Origin: Thunnus maccoyii
Taxonomy: Eukaryota > Chordata > Actinopteri > Scombriformes > Scombridae
Assembly (NCBI RefSeq): GCF_910596095.1
Contig: NC_056545.1
Span: 23,025,067 to 23,089,066 of the forward strand
Direction: 5' to 3'
DNA: 64,000 nt
The notes beneath the pieces are model-generated. The model saw only the letters and a program-made list of their open reading frames with translations, was not told where the DNA came from and searched no databases. Positions 13,001 through 24,567 of the stretch are shown one piece after another. A program made the translations under genes and the position numbers. The first letter of the stretch is position 1; each line of letters starts with the position of its first letter.

Positions 13001-15440
13001 CAAAGTGTAAGCCACAAATATGGACACAAACAGCCACAGGTTTCTGCCTACAGTTTTGAGATGCATATATTAAAAATTGGAACATTAGTCGCATATAAGG
13101 CGTGTTGAATTATCAAGTCTTGTCATTGCACTAAACTCAAATATTTTCCTCCATGAGGAGGTTGAGCTGAGGAAAGCTGCTTTTTGTAATTTCTAAAAAA
13201 AAAAAAAATAGTGATTTTTTTTTCAGGAGATCCTTCAGATTAGTTTCTGTCAGGGCCATGTTGTGTACTAGTGAAGAATACAATCTTTCATTATCTGGTC
13301 TTTGACTGTAACGTTTTGGGATAAACATTCATTTCTGTCCCACCACCACAAGAGGGCACTTGGAGCACACCTACTCATAAGAGGAACTGATGTCATTTAT
13401 GTTTATGTGTCATTGTCTACGTGTGTATTCATGGAGGAGGTTCAGAATGACAGGTCTCTTGTGTGCCTTTTAGGCGTGGTGAGTCTAACATAGTGCATCA
13501 CCTCAGGTTCACCACCGACAGTGAACCTGCAGCCTCTCTAGCTGAAGGGAAAGACTGACTTTCACAGGCTGCTGTAAGGGGAGCAGCTAAAATGCTGGGA
13601 TGTTGTCTGGACTCCCTGTTATTTCTGTATACAGGGCTTTTTCAGCAGTAGTAGATGTATAAACTGAAAATAACAACATCAAAAAAAAATCCTAAATGCC
13701 ATTGCCTGTCTGTCTCTAAAGCTGATCTGGAATTAAATGTATATATGAGAACACAAGAGGGCAACAGGGTTGCTGGGTGCAACGAAGTACACTGAGGGTG
13801 AGTCTTATTGAGTGTGGCTGAAAGAAAGAAGGCAGTTCACTCAAAATAAGCCCGGGAGGAGAGATGAAGGGGGGAGGCATGGCAGCAGTAAATGATACTA
13901 GCTTTCTACACCTTGTCAGTTATTAGGAGAAGCCAGAGGAGAAATCTGACATGACTTTCTGTTGTCTACAGAGAAAATAATTGGCTAGCAGGGCAGCTCA
14001 CTAGCACCTACAGTACAGTAGTTTGAAGGATGTTTTAAAGTTCTGCAGTTAAAGGGAGGCAGGAAAATATATATATATATATATATATACTATATCTGTT
14101 ATGGAGATGTGTGTCCTTAAGGATTAGAATATAAGTGGCAATGAGAGAGTTTCTGTCTTTGTGGCAAACCATGAGTTTGTGGCCAAATACAAACCATAAA
14201 AAGATCTGCATTAAACACAAACAGTACAACATGAATTTTGAACTTGAACTTCAGTTGTACTTCGTCCTCACTTTGTCTTTTCATGTCCCATAAACTAGGT
14301 CTACAGTGGGAACTATCTGGCTGGCTGGCTGGTTAATACGTTCAGCAGTACTTCATATTGGCAGAAATTTATGTGGCATAAGAATAAAGTCAATAAAATA
14401 ACTGTTAATTAATAGGTGACATGAGGATGTAAGTTGAAGAGAGAAACTGTGAACTGAGGGGAGAAATGAAAACCAGGTTAACTTGGTGTGACTTGCTTAT
14501 AAATAAACAGCACAATAACCACAGGTTTGTTTCAGTTTTGGCTTCTGCCTCTAAGCTATAAATACACAGCATTTATTCTGCAGGTGTTTCAAAATTTGTG
14601 ATGCAGATTTTTCAAGATATGATATGAATGAAGGCTGGAGTGCAGATAAAATGATCTGTTATTTTTGTCAATTCTCTCTGACTGTCATTTTATTGTTTTT
14701 ATCAAATAAACCTTTAAAATAAAATGTTACCATGCTAAATCATTGCGGTGCCTGATTGTCATCAACCACATAACTATCTGTCTATCTCTATCTGTAAATA
14801 TAAGTTGGAATTTTTATACAGGGGAGTATATTTACATTTCATTTTCCTCTCTGTTTTAGCTATTCAGGTATGATTCATGGCCTGACAGGCATTACATCAG
14901 ATGTTTATCATTCACAGTGTGGGTGGTGACAGTGACTCCATATTGCTCTCCTTGGCTGTACCTGGCTGAACCACCAGGGTCACCTGTTCACCAGGCTCTC
15001 ACCTTCCTCGTGTTACACAATTCCAGGAGGGAGCCCTGGTTTCCACTGTGTCACAGATGTTGCTGCAAGTGAGATTTTCTCACCTCTCTTCAAGATGTTG
15101 GAGGTCATATAGAGAGCATACACTCCTAGGCTAGTCTCTGCTCCACAGTGTATTTATGCATAGCTGATTCTTTTTTCAATTATCTTTTGAACAAAAACTA
15201 ATACACCACATTTCAGAATGGTTGTTCAATTACCCACTGATAAGAAAGTGTTTGTACTGGGCAGTTCCCATGTGTGATTAAATTTGGAATAAGTACTTTT
15301 ATGCTTTATGGGCATTCCTATTATATATAAATGTAAAAACAAATACACTAAAGGTTCCCATGAGGATTGACAGAGACTCATGGGAGATGTAGTTGTTGAG
15401 TACTAAAAAAAATTCAAACAATGACCAAAAGTTGTACATA
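7099..15440. other. Intergenic region between msi2 and omg, no gene recognised
   Basis: About 8 kb of AT-rich DNA between the divergent upstream side of msi2 and the 3' side of omg. Contents seen: an (AT)n run at 14067-14089, a G-rich patch near 9826-9842, short A or T runs, and scattered short open frames with no recognisable protein family. No NF1 exon was recognised on either strand. A GC-richer patch at 11460-11665 and a short spliceable open stretch at 15003-15062 are unexplained. Confidence 0.55.
14067..14089. repeat. (AT)n microsatellite
   Basis: Alternating AT run of 23 bases, in intergenic DNA between msi2 and omg. Confidence 0.9.
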
Positions 15441-15451
15441 ACTGAGCACAT

Positions 15452-15457
15452 TTTATT
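15452..15457 (-). terminator. omg: Candidate polyadenylation signal for omg
   Basis: TTTATT on the plus strand reads AATAAA on the minus strand, about 1.1 kb past the omg stop codon. It would give a 3'UTR of ordinary length. Other weaker signals may be used; no transcript evidence. Confidence 0.35.
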
Positions 15458-16579
15458 TAACTTTACAGAAGATACCTGGAGACGCACCCAACAATAAAGT
15501 GACTCCCAGACACTGTATCCTTCTTTAATTCATGAAATACAGCTTGCTTGAATGCATTTCTTACTATTTTGGCACCTTTTGTCCTTTTGGTACCATATGC
15601 AAAGGTATTACTAAAATGTAAAAATCTGTAGGCTGGCACATTACTGATATTTACACTAAATGGCAACCAAGATTTGAATATCTTAATAATTCCATATAAA
15701 TAAGATGGAAATGTCTGTGCTTTAATGCTCTGCAGCAATATACCAGTACGTTAGCATTCCTGGAACGTTCGATCACCATGCAGATAATTTTCACGAGCAC
15801 CACTGAATCATGAAGGACACTTAAGTCTGAGATGTGATCAAAATACAGAAGCAGGACTCGGCACTCGGAGTTTGTTAAAGATAGTGACACAACATTGTCC
15901 ATGTGTTTTCCCCTCTGCTCCACAGAGTCTGTGTTGTTTCCTGTTATGTGCATGTCGTGGGCAGTTTCTTACATCATCCTGTCTACAGAAAAGATTGCTC
16001 CTCTGGTTTGTTACATGACACAAGCAGGCAAGCATCAAGGATGTCTATTAAAAGAGTCAAAATGAGTCATTTGGAACTTAGGGGAAGTTGGGGAAAAATA
16101 CAATGATAAGACCATGACAACATCAGCTAAATCCATCCGATGGTTTTGGAAAAATTGGAAGGATGAAAATAAAACATGCACAAAAAATTGGTGGGCCACA
16201 ACATGTACCGAACAGGTACTATCAGTAGTTGCAGATGAGCACCAGGCTACGTTCAGACAAAACTGGTACTTGAATGTATAGTGCCATCATGTGCTTCGCT
16301 GCATTCATTACAATGTTCTTTTTTTAAATCAATGACAATGTCATTTGAGGGGAGGCCTGTAAAAAATGTTACTACTGTAGAAAAGTTAAAGCATTGTTTT
16401 TTGACCTATAATTATAAATGTAGCATGATACTATACTCAGGATAGCAGGAATAAAGCCTGTACTTAGTGTTGTAAATGGCCTTTTGCTGAAGAGAGTTGG
16501 TAATATACAAACATAACAGTACTACAACAGTCAACAGTCTTGTGCATGTGCTGTAAATTCATATTCAGAATACAATCGT

Positions 16580-18846
16580 TCAAAGTACATGTTGCAGAAT
16601 GAGAAACAGAAGCCCCAGGTTGAGAGAGGAGCAGGTAGCGTAGGCTGGGCTGCTGTTGCTGATGCCACTAGGAAGGGACTGATTCTGCCTCCTCACACTC
16701 CTGGTGCGAAGAGTTGTTGTCTTCTTTGTTAGGATGGAAGGGCTCTCTGTTGTAAAGAATCGGTCCGTGGCAAGCGTCATGTAAGCCCTGATAGGTGTTT
16801 TAGTGATGAAGCTTGTGTCAGAAATTGCGGATGTGTCAGTGGTGTGGAGTGAGTCACTGGGAGAGGCTTTCACTGTGCCAGAGATTAAATGAGAATCAGT
16901 GTGGAGCATGTGATCCGCAGCAGCTGGGCTATCAGTAGCAGAAAGGTGATTAATAGTTAGGTGTGTGCCTGTGGTTCTGAGTGGCAGGGAGGAGATGCTG
17001 ATGGGTGTGGTTGTGAAAGGGTGGTGCTGTGTGCTTAAGGTCTCCTTGGTGGTGCTTAGCAGAGCAGAAACAGACATGTACCACCACCCGGTTACCCTAG
17101 CCTCCGGGGGCATGGAGCTCATTTCCTGCGCACTTGCTGCTAGGGGGGGCAGGTTGTAGGAAGCAAAGTGCCAGCCTCCAGTCCTGCCAGGGCGCAACCC
17201 TCCACAGACAGGCTGGGTGTGGCAGGGGCAACCCAGGACGTGTGCAGGGGTACGCTGAGTCCAGGAGAGTAAGTAGGTGATGTCATCATAAAGGTGACAG
17301 GCCCAAGGGTTGTCACCCAGAGTGATGAGTCTAAGTGATGCCATCTTGTCCAACACTCCGAAGGGCACTGTGGAAAAGCGGTTAGCATGCAGGTAGAGGT
17401 GAGTTAATTTGGGAAGCCGGTCCAGGGATCCCGGCAGTGCCTTCACAAGCAAGTTGTGGGACAGGTCGATAGTCTCCAGGTGTGCAGGCATGTTGGTGGG
17501 CAAAGTCCAGAAGTGATTGTAGCTCAGGTTGAGTGTGCACAGATTGATCAGAGTGTTGTTGATGAAGATAGCCCGCTCCAGCTTGTTGTTGGAGAGGTCA
17601 AGCGTTCGCAGATTCCACTGGTAGACCGTATCATTCTTGTCCAGCAGCTGGATGCGATTGGAGGCGGCGTAGAGCTGCCAGAGGGAACGAGGCAAGTCGG
17701 TGGGCAGGTGACTCAGCCGGTTATGAGACAAATCAAGGACGCGGAGGTGGGTGTATGGGGTGAGCTGGCCGTCCAGGTTGTGGAACCGATTGTGGGACAA
17801 GTTAAGGGAGCGCAGGTTGTGCTGCAGGCCATTGGGCAACTGTCTCAGCCCCCTCCAGGAGCAGTCCACCTCCCTGTGGCTGCGGCTGCAGGAGCACACG
17901 GACGGGCACACGGCTAGGACACGCAACCCCAGCAACAACACAAGCAGGAGTTCCAGCAGGGCCTCATTAGGGGGAAGCTTCAGCAGCTCATGCCTGCTAA
18001 AAGAAAGACAGGGAGACTGGAATATTATGTTGTGTCTTACACAGCATCCCCTTTACCTCAAGAGGACACACAGTGTAAGTAGAGGTGATGCCTGCAGTGT
18101 GCTTGGATAGTGAACACAGGGAATGTGCACTTGCTATCTGTAGGAGAAGCTAACTGCAGAGGGCTGTGCTGAATAATACTGGTTTCATTGTTGCTTTATA
18201 GCTCCACCTTCTGCCAGAATCTCTCTCTCTCTCTCTCTATCATTGTCTTACACACACATGCACAGAATCATTTTGTATATAAGTGCACACACAGCTGCAC
18301 ATCACTGCATAGCTTGCAGGTACATACATTCACATTACATGCTAAACTGACTCCCCTGATCGTGCAGGCATGTTTTTAGGGATGCTGTTGGCAGTGTCCT
18401 CTCTAGAAAATGGTCATACTGTAAATGTACCATCAGTAAGGGGTAATTTAAGGACAAGGTTGTAATTTATTCTTTTTCTTTAACTTGATAAACATTTGAC
18501 CCAATTTGTAAGAGGATATTTCTAGTCTATTCAAGAATATCATTCATCACACAGGATGAGAATCCCTGTAGTCATTTTCCCCAGCATCAGTTTGCGTGTT
18601 CAGTCATCAGTGGTTGTCAGTGCAGTCGGTCCCATGCCCTCAGAGGAGGAGAACTAGCTCAATAGATGGGTTTTATTAATGACTCCACAGAGAACTAAGG
18701 CATCAGCCGGTCCAAAGGCAGGCAAAGACACAGCCAGGAGCTCCATACAGCTGAATCTGCAGTATTATGTGGAGGCAGGGTGTGGCAGAATGTGTTAAAA
18801 AAAAAAAAAAAGAGTCTTGAAATTTGTCCATAACTCACCTTCTCAT
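16580..18846 (-). CDS. omg: Oligodendrocyte-myelin glycoprotein (LRR, GPI-anchored), two coding exons
   Basis: OMG is a GPI-anchored leucine-rich-repeat protein of myelin and neurons that acts as a Nogo-receptor ligand inhibiting neurite outgrowth. The main exon runs 17996 to 16580. The start codon is supplied by a proposed 8-nt coding piece at 18846-18839 (ATGAGAAG followed by GTGAGT), joining an acceptor TTTCTTTTAG at phase 2; this gives 474 aa. Seen in the product: a Leu-rich signal peptide (about residues 14-32), an LRR N-cap (CPSVCSCSRSHREVDCSW), eight LRRs of LxxLxLSxNxL type, a region ending in DNPWAC, a long Ser/Thr-rich stalk (about 290-445), and a hydrophobic C-terminal tail (LNLGLLFLILQHVL) typical of a GPI signal. 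Human OMG is about 440 aa with the same order and also has a 5' intron. The first exon is inference; the large exon is near certain. Confidence 0.93.
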
Positions 18847-19196
18847 CTTATCATTCCAGTCACTTTTCTCTGCTCCTTTTTGCTGTCCAGACCCTCTTCC
18901 CTTTCCTCTCCTGCTTTCACGCTCGGGACCAGCTGCTGCTCTGCTGAAGGTGATTTTTTTTTTTTTTTTACGCTTGAATTCCCCTCATAGAATTTGACCC
19001 TTGCTCACTTGTCCAGTGCAGGTGTCTGAGGTAGCCCTGACCAGTTTGCTGCCTGGTCCTTTTGTCCTCTTTGAAGAACTGAGAGTTGATATTGCCTCTT
19101 TTATGGATCTTTTGGGTTGGCGCGATCAGGCACTGCAGGCTCTGGATTTACTGTGCAGTGGAAGTGAGCGGGGAGGGATGGGGTGTTGTGTATGTG

Positions 19197-19236
19197 GGGG
19201 TGGGGGGTGGGTGGTGGTGGGGGGGGGGGGGGGGAG
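19197..19236. repeat. G-rich low-complexity tract
   Basis: GGGGG-rich run with GGT units ending in about 15 consecutive G. It could form a G-quadruplex on the plus strand and is likely length-variable. Confidence 0.8.
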
Positions 19237-20386
19237 GTGAGGAGAAATGGAGCGCATAAGGCTGCTACAGAGGAAACTCCTCATCAATCCCCCATAAATC
19301 TGGCAGCTTCCAGGATTTACTTCTGCATTTAGACTAACAACTATTGTTGTGGTTAGATTAATTGACTGATTGCAGGTGGTTATATTCAAAATAAATTAGA
19401 CTGTTGTCACCTAAATCAATATTATCCTTCTCTAAAGCACCCCTTTACAAAGTAGCACTGAAGAAATTGTGCTGTAATTGGCTGTTATTTTCCCTGTCTA
19501 AATTTAGAGGCTGCCACAAAAAGCTTCAGGATTTATGGCAGAGGACTCTCCTCCACTGCAGCTTCCTACCTGTCATCAGCAATACAGGCAACTCTCCATT
19601 CTGCACTGCATTGCTGTACTCCTACCACACTCCACAAGGAACAGGTCAACAGTGATACAGATAATTCTTACCTCCATTTATTTTCTAATCAGGGTTTAAT
19701 CATGTAAAATGCAACAAATCCCACACTGTAGATTCCTGATTTATGCAACCACAGCAGCTGAGTGTTCTTTTGTATCAGTTTGAGACTTGTCTTTGCTCAC
19801 TTGTCATGTAAATTAAACAAAGAATTGTTTCGAAATGCATTTGTTACTTCCTCACTCACCTATTTCTGTACTTTCTTACTATCTGAGATTGAAACTGTTC
19901 CAAATGTATCCTGTAACTGCCCCTTCCCAAAAGCCAAAATAGTCAAATTCTCACTTCCACTGAAAATGTTTGACATTTACTTTAAACTGATGAATCAGAT
20001 GGTTTCAACCCCATCCCAGTTCTAAACTGGCACGTCACCCAGAGCCAACCCGTCTCAAGGCGTTTCCATCTCCCTGCTATTGCACGCAAAGTTAAAGCAG
20101 AGGCCGCATTGAGAAGGGACAAACTATTCAGACTTTAAATGAAAGGTGCACACCCTTCATGACGCCACAAGTAAGTAGATGGACAAATATCTGCACAAGA
20201 CGGCGGAAACAACCCCGTGTTGGATTTTTGAAAAGCTTTTTTGTGTTGCTTTGTCAGCTCTGGCTGAGGTGAAAGAGAGCGTTCTTTCTGAGTTGAGTGG
20301 CACTGCCCGGGAGAGGCACATTCTCTGCTTGCTAATCAAGCAGATCTCTCTCTTTCTCTTTCTCTTCCTCTATCTCTGTCTATCTA

Positions 20387-20388
<2 letters not shown>

Positions 20389-20449
<61 letters not shown>
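20389..20449. repeat. (CA)n microsatellite
   Basis: About 60 bases of uninterrupted CA, preceded by a TC/TATC-rich stretch. It explains the His/Thr-rich open frame on the plus strand here. Confidence 0.95.
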
Positions 20450-20450
<1 letters not shown>

Positions 20451-20836
20451 TAACATGCACACACTTTATACACAATCACAACTAAATGTGAAATGGCTTC
20501 TAATTCATTCAAAATTGAGGTCACAATCTTTGTTTCATTTCTCTGGTGGTCATGCAGTATGTCGTAAATGTCATAAATGTACATCTATTTGTATATCTCA
20601 AAAAGTAAAGTGTGTAAGATACAAACTGACACAATTGTACAAACCTGTATTATATTAGTAAATTTTAATATTACACACAAATAACAGAAAAATACAGTAT
20701 CAACCAATTATTTTCAACCAGAAATCCTCAGAGTTGAGTACATATGACAGAGTATGACTCAGAGTATGACAGATTTTGCAGCACATGCAGTTGTTCTATT
20801 GACTGAAAAGCAAAAGCTGCTGAAGAAAGAGTACCA

Positions 20837-20842
20837 TTTATT
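20837..20842 (-). terminator. evi2a: Polyadenylation signal for evi2a
   Basis: TTTATT on the plus strand is AATAAA on the minus strand, 92 bases past the evi2a stop codon, implying a short 3'UTR. Confidence 0.5.
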
Positions 20843-20933
20843 TAAAGAGGTTGTAAAACTATAGAGAACTGAAGGCAGTTACTAAGGAAACTCTGGCTTC
20901 ACACAGACACACACACTCGCTCTCACTCTCACT

Positions 20934-21767
20934 CTACACCACATCCTTTGGTTCCTCTGTGCCCTCAGAGGAGGAGGCTGCCACAGCTTTGGCGGACTGG
21001 GAATCTGCTGCCTCCTCTTGCAGCTTCGGGGAGGAGGGATTTTCATCTCCGATCACAAGTGTCTCCTTATTCTCACTTGCTGACACCTCCTCACTGTTGG
21101 CAGTGCCTCCAGACTTCTTCTTGTCCTCTTCTCCCGTTTGTCCATCCTCGATTACCGTCTCTTCTTCTTCTTTGGTGGTACTGTTACCCACCTCCTCCTG
21201 TGTTTGACTGACGTCAGCCATCAACATACTGGTCTCTTTGGCTTCTGTCTCTGACTTGCTTTTGTTTTTCTCGGCAGTTCCCATCCAGTATTCAGAGTTG
21301 CTGATCAGGTCAGCATTGCTGCTCAGCACCTTGATGCGTCTGCTCAACCGGCACACCTTCAACGTCAATATCAAAGTGGAAAACAGCAGAATAACACAGG
21401 CTATCATCAGTCCTCCAGCCACCATTAACACTTCGAGACATTCTCTCTTGTAAAATATACTGGAATGTGTGTTGGTGGTGGGATTTGGGCCAGGTGGAGG
21501 TGAAACGCTATATTTTGGGGCTGATTGACTATTTGGGGCCACAGTTGACTTGCTGGTTTCAGTTGTGCTGCTGGCAGTAGAGGTGAGACTAGCTGGGGAT
21601 GTTGAGTTGTCTTGTGTAGTTTCGTAATGAGTCGTTAAGGTGGTGTTTGGGGATTCATCAGGAGTGCTCCATGGGTCGGTAGGAGTAACATCACTTTCAA
21701 CTCCACACAATAGCACTCCCAGAATTTCTATGCAGTACAACAGGTGAAGGATGTTGGGGACTTTCAT
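20934..21767 (-). CDS. evi2a: EVI2A-like single-pass type I membrane protein, 277 aa
   Basis: Single coding exon; the acceptor ATTTTAG lies seven bases upstream of the ATG, so a non-coding first exon is likely, as in mammalian EVI2 genes. The product has a signal peptide (about residues 1-24), a Ser/Thr/Pro-rich extracellular part with N-glycosylation motifs (NTT at 41, NST at 54), a hydrophobic helix at about 113-137, a juxtamembrane stretch KVCRLSRRIKVLSSNADLIS, then an acidic Glu/Lys-rich tail. The membrane-proximal pattern (KVxxLxRRxK, then SNxDxxxxxxW) resembles EVI2A as I remember it, and the neighbour omg lies on the side expected from the mammalian order. The molecular role of EVI2A is poorly known (a retroviral common integration site in mouse leukaemia). 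It could alternatively be an EVI2B relative; overall similarity is low outside the membrane region. Confidence 0.72.
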   Translation of the reverse strand: MKVPNILHLLYCIEILGVLLCGVESDVTPTDPWSTPDESPNTTLTTHYETTQDNSTSPASLTSTASSTTETSKSTVAPNSQSAPKYSVSPPPGPNPTTNTHSSIFYKRECLEVLMVAGGLMIACVILLFSTLILTLKVCRLSRRIKVLSSNADLISNSEYWMGTAEKNKSKSETEAKETSMLMADVSQTQEEVGNSTTKEEEETVIEDGQTGEEDKKKSGGTANSEEVSASENKETLVIGDENPSSPKLQEEAADSQSAKAVAASSSEGTEEPKDVV

Positions 21768-22026
21768 GTTGTGTCTAAAATGAAATGGAATGGCAGTTTA
21801 GTTTAATGTTTATTATGACCTGCTGCTAAATTTCTCATCTCAGTAATGTGAAATCTAGACAGGATAGAACCTTACTATATAATATATGAGGGTACACTAA
21901 AAAAAAAAAAAAAAAAAAAAAAGATTTAAAAGTTAACCAACCACAGCAGGCTCTTTGCTGATATTTTGTCACTATTAGAAAGTTGCATTAGTTTGAAAAG
22001 ACCTATGGACTGATCCTGTAAGGATA

Positions 22027-22620
22027 GGTTCACAATTTTTCAAGTCTTTCTTAAAACAACAGTCGGGTGCTCAAATGAACATCGAAACATGTTTTGCTTG
22101 CTGTAATAATTCCTCCTGTTCATATTGACAAATGCGCTTAGAATGTAAGTGATGTGGGCAAAAATCCAGTCTTTGTTTTAGAGAAAAAAAAAAAATTTAA
22201 AAGTTTATCTGAAGATAATATGAAGCTTCAGCCGTCTGACTTAGTCAAATAAAGTGGATATCTTCCATAGTTTCCATACAGTCTTTTTAGTAGAAATGTA
22301 CAGTGTTTTCCTGTTCAGCTGCAGTGGATGTACAGTAACAAAAAGAGATCTTGGCAGTAAAAAGACCTTGAAAGACCTTGACTTGATTTGACTCATTTGG
22401 ACTGCTGAAGCTTCATATTAGCTTCAAATAAACTCTTAAATACATTTTTGCACAGAAGGAGGACTGTGAATTTTGGCCCCCTTCACTCTCATTGTAAGTG
22501 CATTGTGAAGGGATCATCTAATGATCAGTATGAACAGGTGATTACAGCAAGAAAAACATGTGTCAATGTTCATTTAGGTACCTGACTGTTGTTTTAAGAC
22601 AGACTTGAAAAACTGTGAGT
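22027..22620. repeat. Foldback/MITE-like element, about 600 bp, near-palindromic
   Basis: The left end (CAATTTTTCAAGTCTTTCTT and following) is matched in reverse complement by the right end (AGACAGACTTGAAAAACTG). The match continues inward through AAAACAACAGTC, AAATGAACAT and TTGCTGTAAT on both sides, and again around ATATGAAGCTTCAGC. It has no coding capacity. I recognise it as a widely dispersed percomorph element from memory. Confidence 0.65.
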
Positions 22621-23710
22621 CAGCTACTGACCAGCACATCAGTTAGAAAAAAGAGGGGATTGTCCCATAAGTGATACTTCATTCATCATTTACACATTTA
22701 CATAGGTTTGCAGTATCCATCACCATATTTCTTGCATTGTTTGAGGATATATTTGTGAATACATGTACGTCCCTGAAACTGATATAAAGTGATACAGGAT
22801 CGTGTACAACAGATACTGCATCTTTTGTGATGCACAAGGCCGTCTTTAAAATAGTCAGGTGGCATGCGCAGCCAAAAATATCACATTTCTATCTTCAGGA
22901 TTCAAGACAGAACCATTCAGTGTCACTAAATGTAAATTCAGATGTTGGTGCTCATTTCATTTTCTAAGAGTTTGCACCAAATGTGTTATAAAAATGAAGT
23001 ACATTTGTGCTATGTATATGTTTTCAAATAAAGGTAGTCATTAAAAGATAAAATCTGTCACTTACATTGTTGGTGATCTTGATATAGTTCCAAGATGTTT
23101 TTGTATAGGTTTTGTATAGATAAAGATGTACACAGTGTGCTGCAAGTAAAGAGAGAGATGTATGATGTGTAAAGGAACTCAGACACAATGACAGTAATCC
23201 AAATCAATGGCACACTCATCTGCATGTCTTGTTTTTACTTCTCCATTTGGACTATAATAAGAAAGGGAAGTGGTTTTGGTGTTCGGTTCAATGCTGAAGC
23301 TGGTCACGCAGACATCTGTGGTAGGTGGTAAAAAAGTTGCATGCACGTAAATGATTACTGAGAAGCTCACTTACAGTCAGATAGTTCTACTTCATTGATT
23401 GAACTCATCGTAAAAGTTCATAAATTATTCTATCAGGCTATTAGCCACTTTTGGCTTCAGTTCAGTGAGATTTGAATCAGTGCAATTTGGGCTTTACTGT
23501 ACATGAACCATCTGCATCAACTATGTACCACGAAGTACCTCAGCCCAAAACACAGCTGCAATTTGCATTATTGTCTAAATTGCAGATGAGTCTGCCACAA
23601 ACTATCAGAATGGTGCTCCTCCAACAACAACCTGACACTCAACACATCAAAACATTTTTTACCATAGAGCCATCAAAGAACTGAACTCTGCAGAGGCCTC
23701 TCCCCTCCTC

Positions 23711-23760
23711 ACCCCCCCCCCCCCCCCCCCCCGTTCTATTCTATTCTATTCTATTCTATT
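23711..23760. repeat. Poly-C run followed by (TTCTA)n
   Basis: Twenty-two consecutive C (23711-23732) followed by five TTCTA-type units (about 23734-23760). Low complexity; the length is likely unreliable in assembly. Confidence 0.9.
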
Positions 23761-24532
23761 CACTATTGTGTACTCTGTGCTTTTTATTTTGGACAGAGCT
23801 CTGTCTTTGAAGCCTCTCGCAGGTCTGTTTTTGGAAGCTGAGAAGCTGAAGAGGCATTCTCATTTCAGCTCTTACGCATGAGGATATTAACTTTGTCTTG
23901 TGGTTGGGGCCCACAGACTCTTTTAGGTGAGATGACTGGATCTTACTTGCATACATCGTCTTCAATGTCAAAGCCACAATTACTTACACGCGCCTGTAAT
24001 TATAGACCACGTCTAATGTCATGTAACCATAATGCAGAGCCTTCTGACTGTTTGTCAGTTAATACCACACAAGCAAAAAGTGTTGCAGCACAGCTCGCAG
24101 CTCAGGTTTTAGATCCAAATATGTAAAAGGAGCCCTGTGCAACATCAGTAATTTGCATTGATTTAGCAGAAATTGATTTATTTTATATAGTTCAGTTCCC
24201 CTTTTAGTTTTCTCTGTTGATGTTTATCAGTGTGTCTCTCATGTGACTTTGTACTGTCGTCATTTCTGCATTGAGTCTGCACCTGCACCGTTAACTTACA
24301 CTTTGAGAGTGATATGCTTGATTTGCTTGCAGACAACACAGACAACTTGCAAACAGGACCCACCCAACTCTGTGTTCATGAGTCAACACACTACATGTTC
24401 TAATAGCATTTGTTTTGCAAGTATGGAAGCAAAGACCATGGACCTATCCTTTTGTCATCAGAGATGTGACACCAAATATGAGTTCAGATAATCTCATTAA
24501 AATGACCATCAAAAATAACTGATAGTAAAACT

Positions 24533-24533
24533 G

Positions 24534-24567
<34 letters not shown>
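24533..24567. repeat. (AAC)n microsatellite
   Basis: About eleven CAA/AAC units ending in an A-run, in the non-coding DNA between evi2a and ksr1. Confidence 0.9.

Larger units (their letters stand above)
18847..20836. other. Region between omg and evi2a, no gene recognised; EVI2B not found
   Basis: Holds the putative omg 5'UTR and promoter (just above 18846), poly-T and poly-A runs (18796-18811, 18956-18969), a G-rich run at 19197-19236, and a long (CA)n at 20389-20449. In mammals EVI2B lies between OMG and EVI2A, but no matching open frame was seen. Open frames here are driven by the simple repeats. Confidence 0.5.

Noticed and set aside
15003-15062. Possible 60-bp minus-strand exon with good acceptor and donor (CACTTGCAG and GTGAGAG)
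   Set aside because: One frame is open, but the product matches nothing I know and no partner exon was found.
15651-15953. 100-codon minus-strand open frame and overlapping frames near 15.5-16.1 kb
   Set aside because: Lies in the likely omg 3'UTR, with no known domain and no splice support.
17456-17917. Open frame of 153 codons on the plus strand, and other frames overlapping omg
   Set aside because: Antisense shadow of the omg LRR exon; its Gln/Val-rich pattern arises from reading LRR codons backwards.
20179-20658. Plus-strand open frame of 159 codons
   Set aside because: Its body is a (CA)n microsatellite translated as Thr-His; no splice or family evidence.
20948-21453. Plus-strand open frames opposite evi2a
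   Set aside because: Shadows of the Glu/Ser-rich evi2a coding exon, with no independent features.
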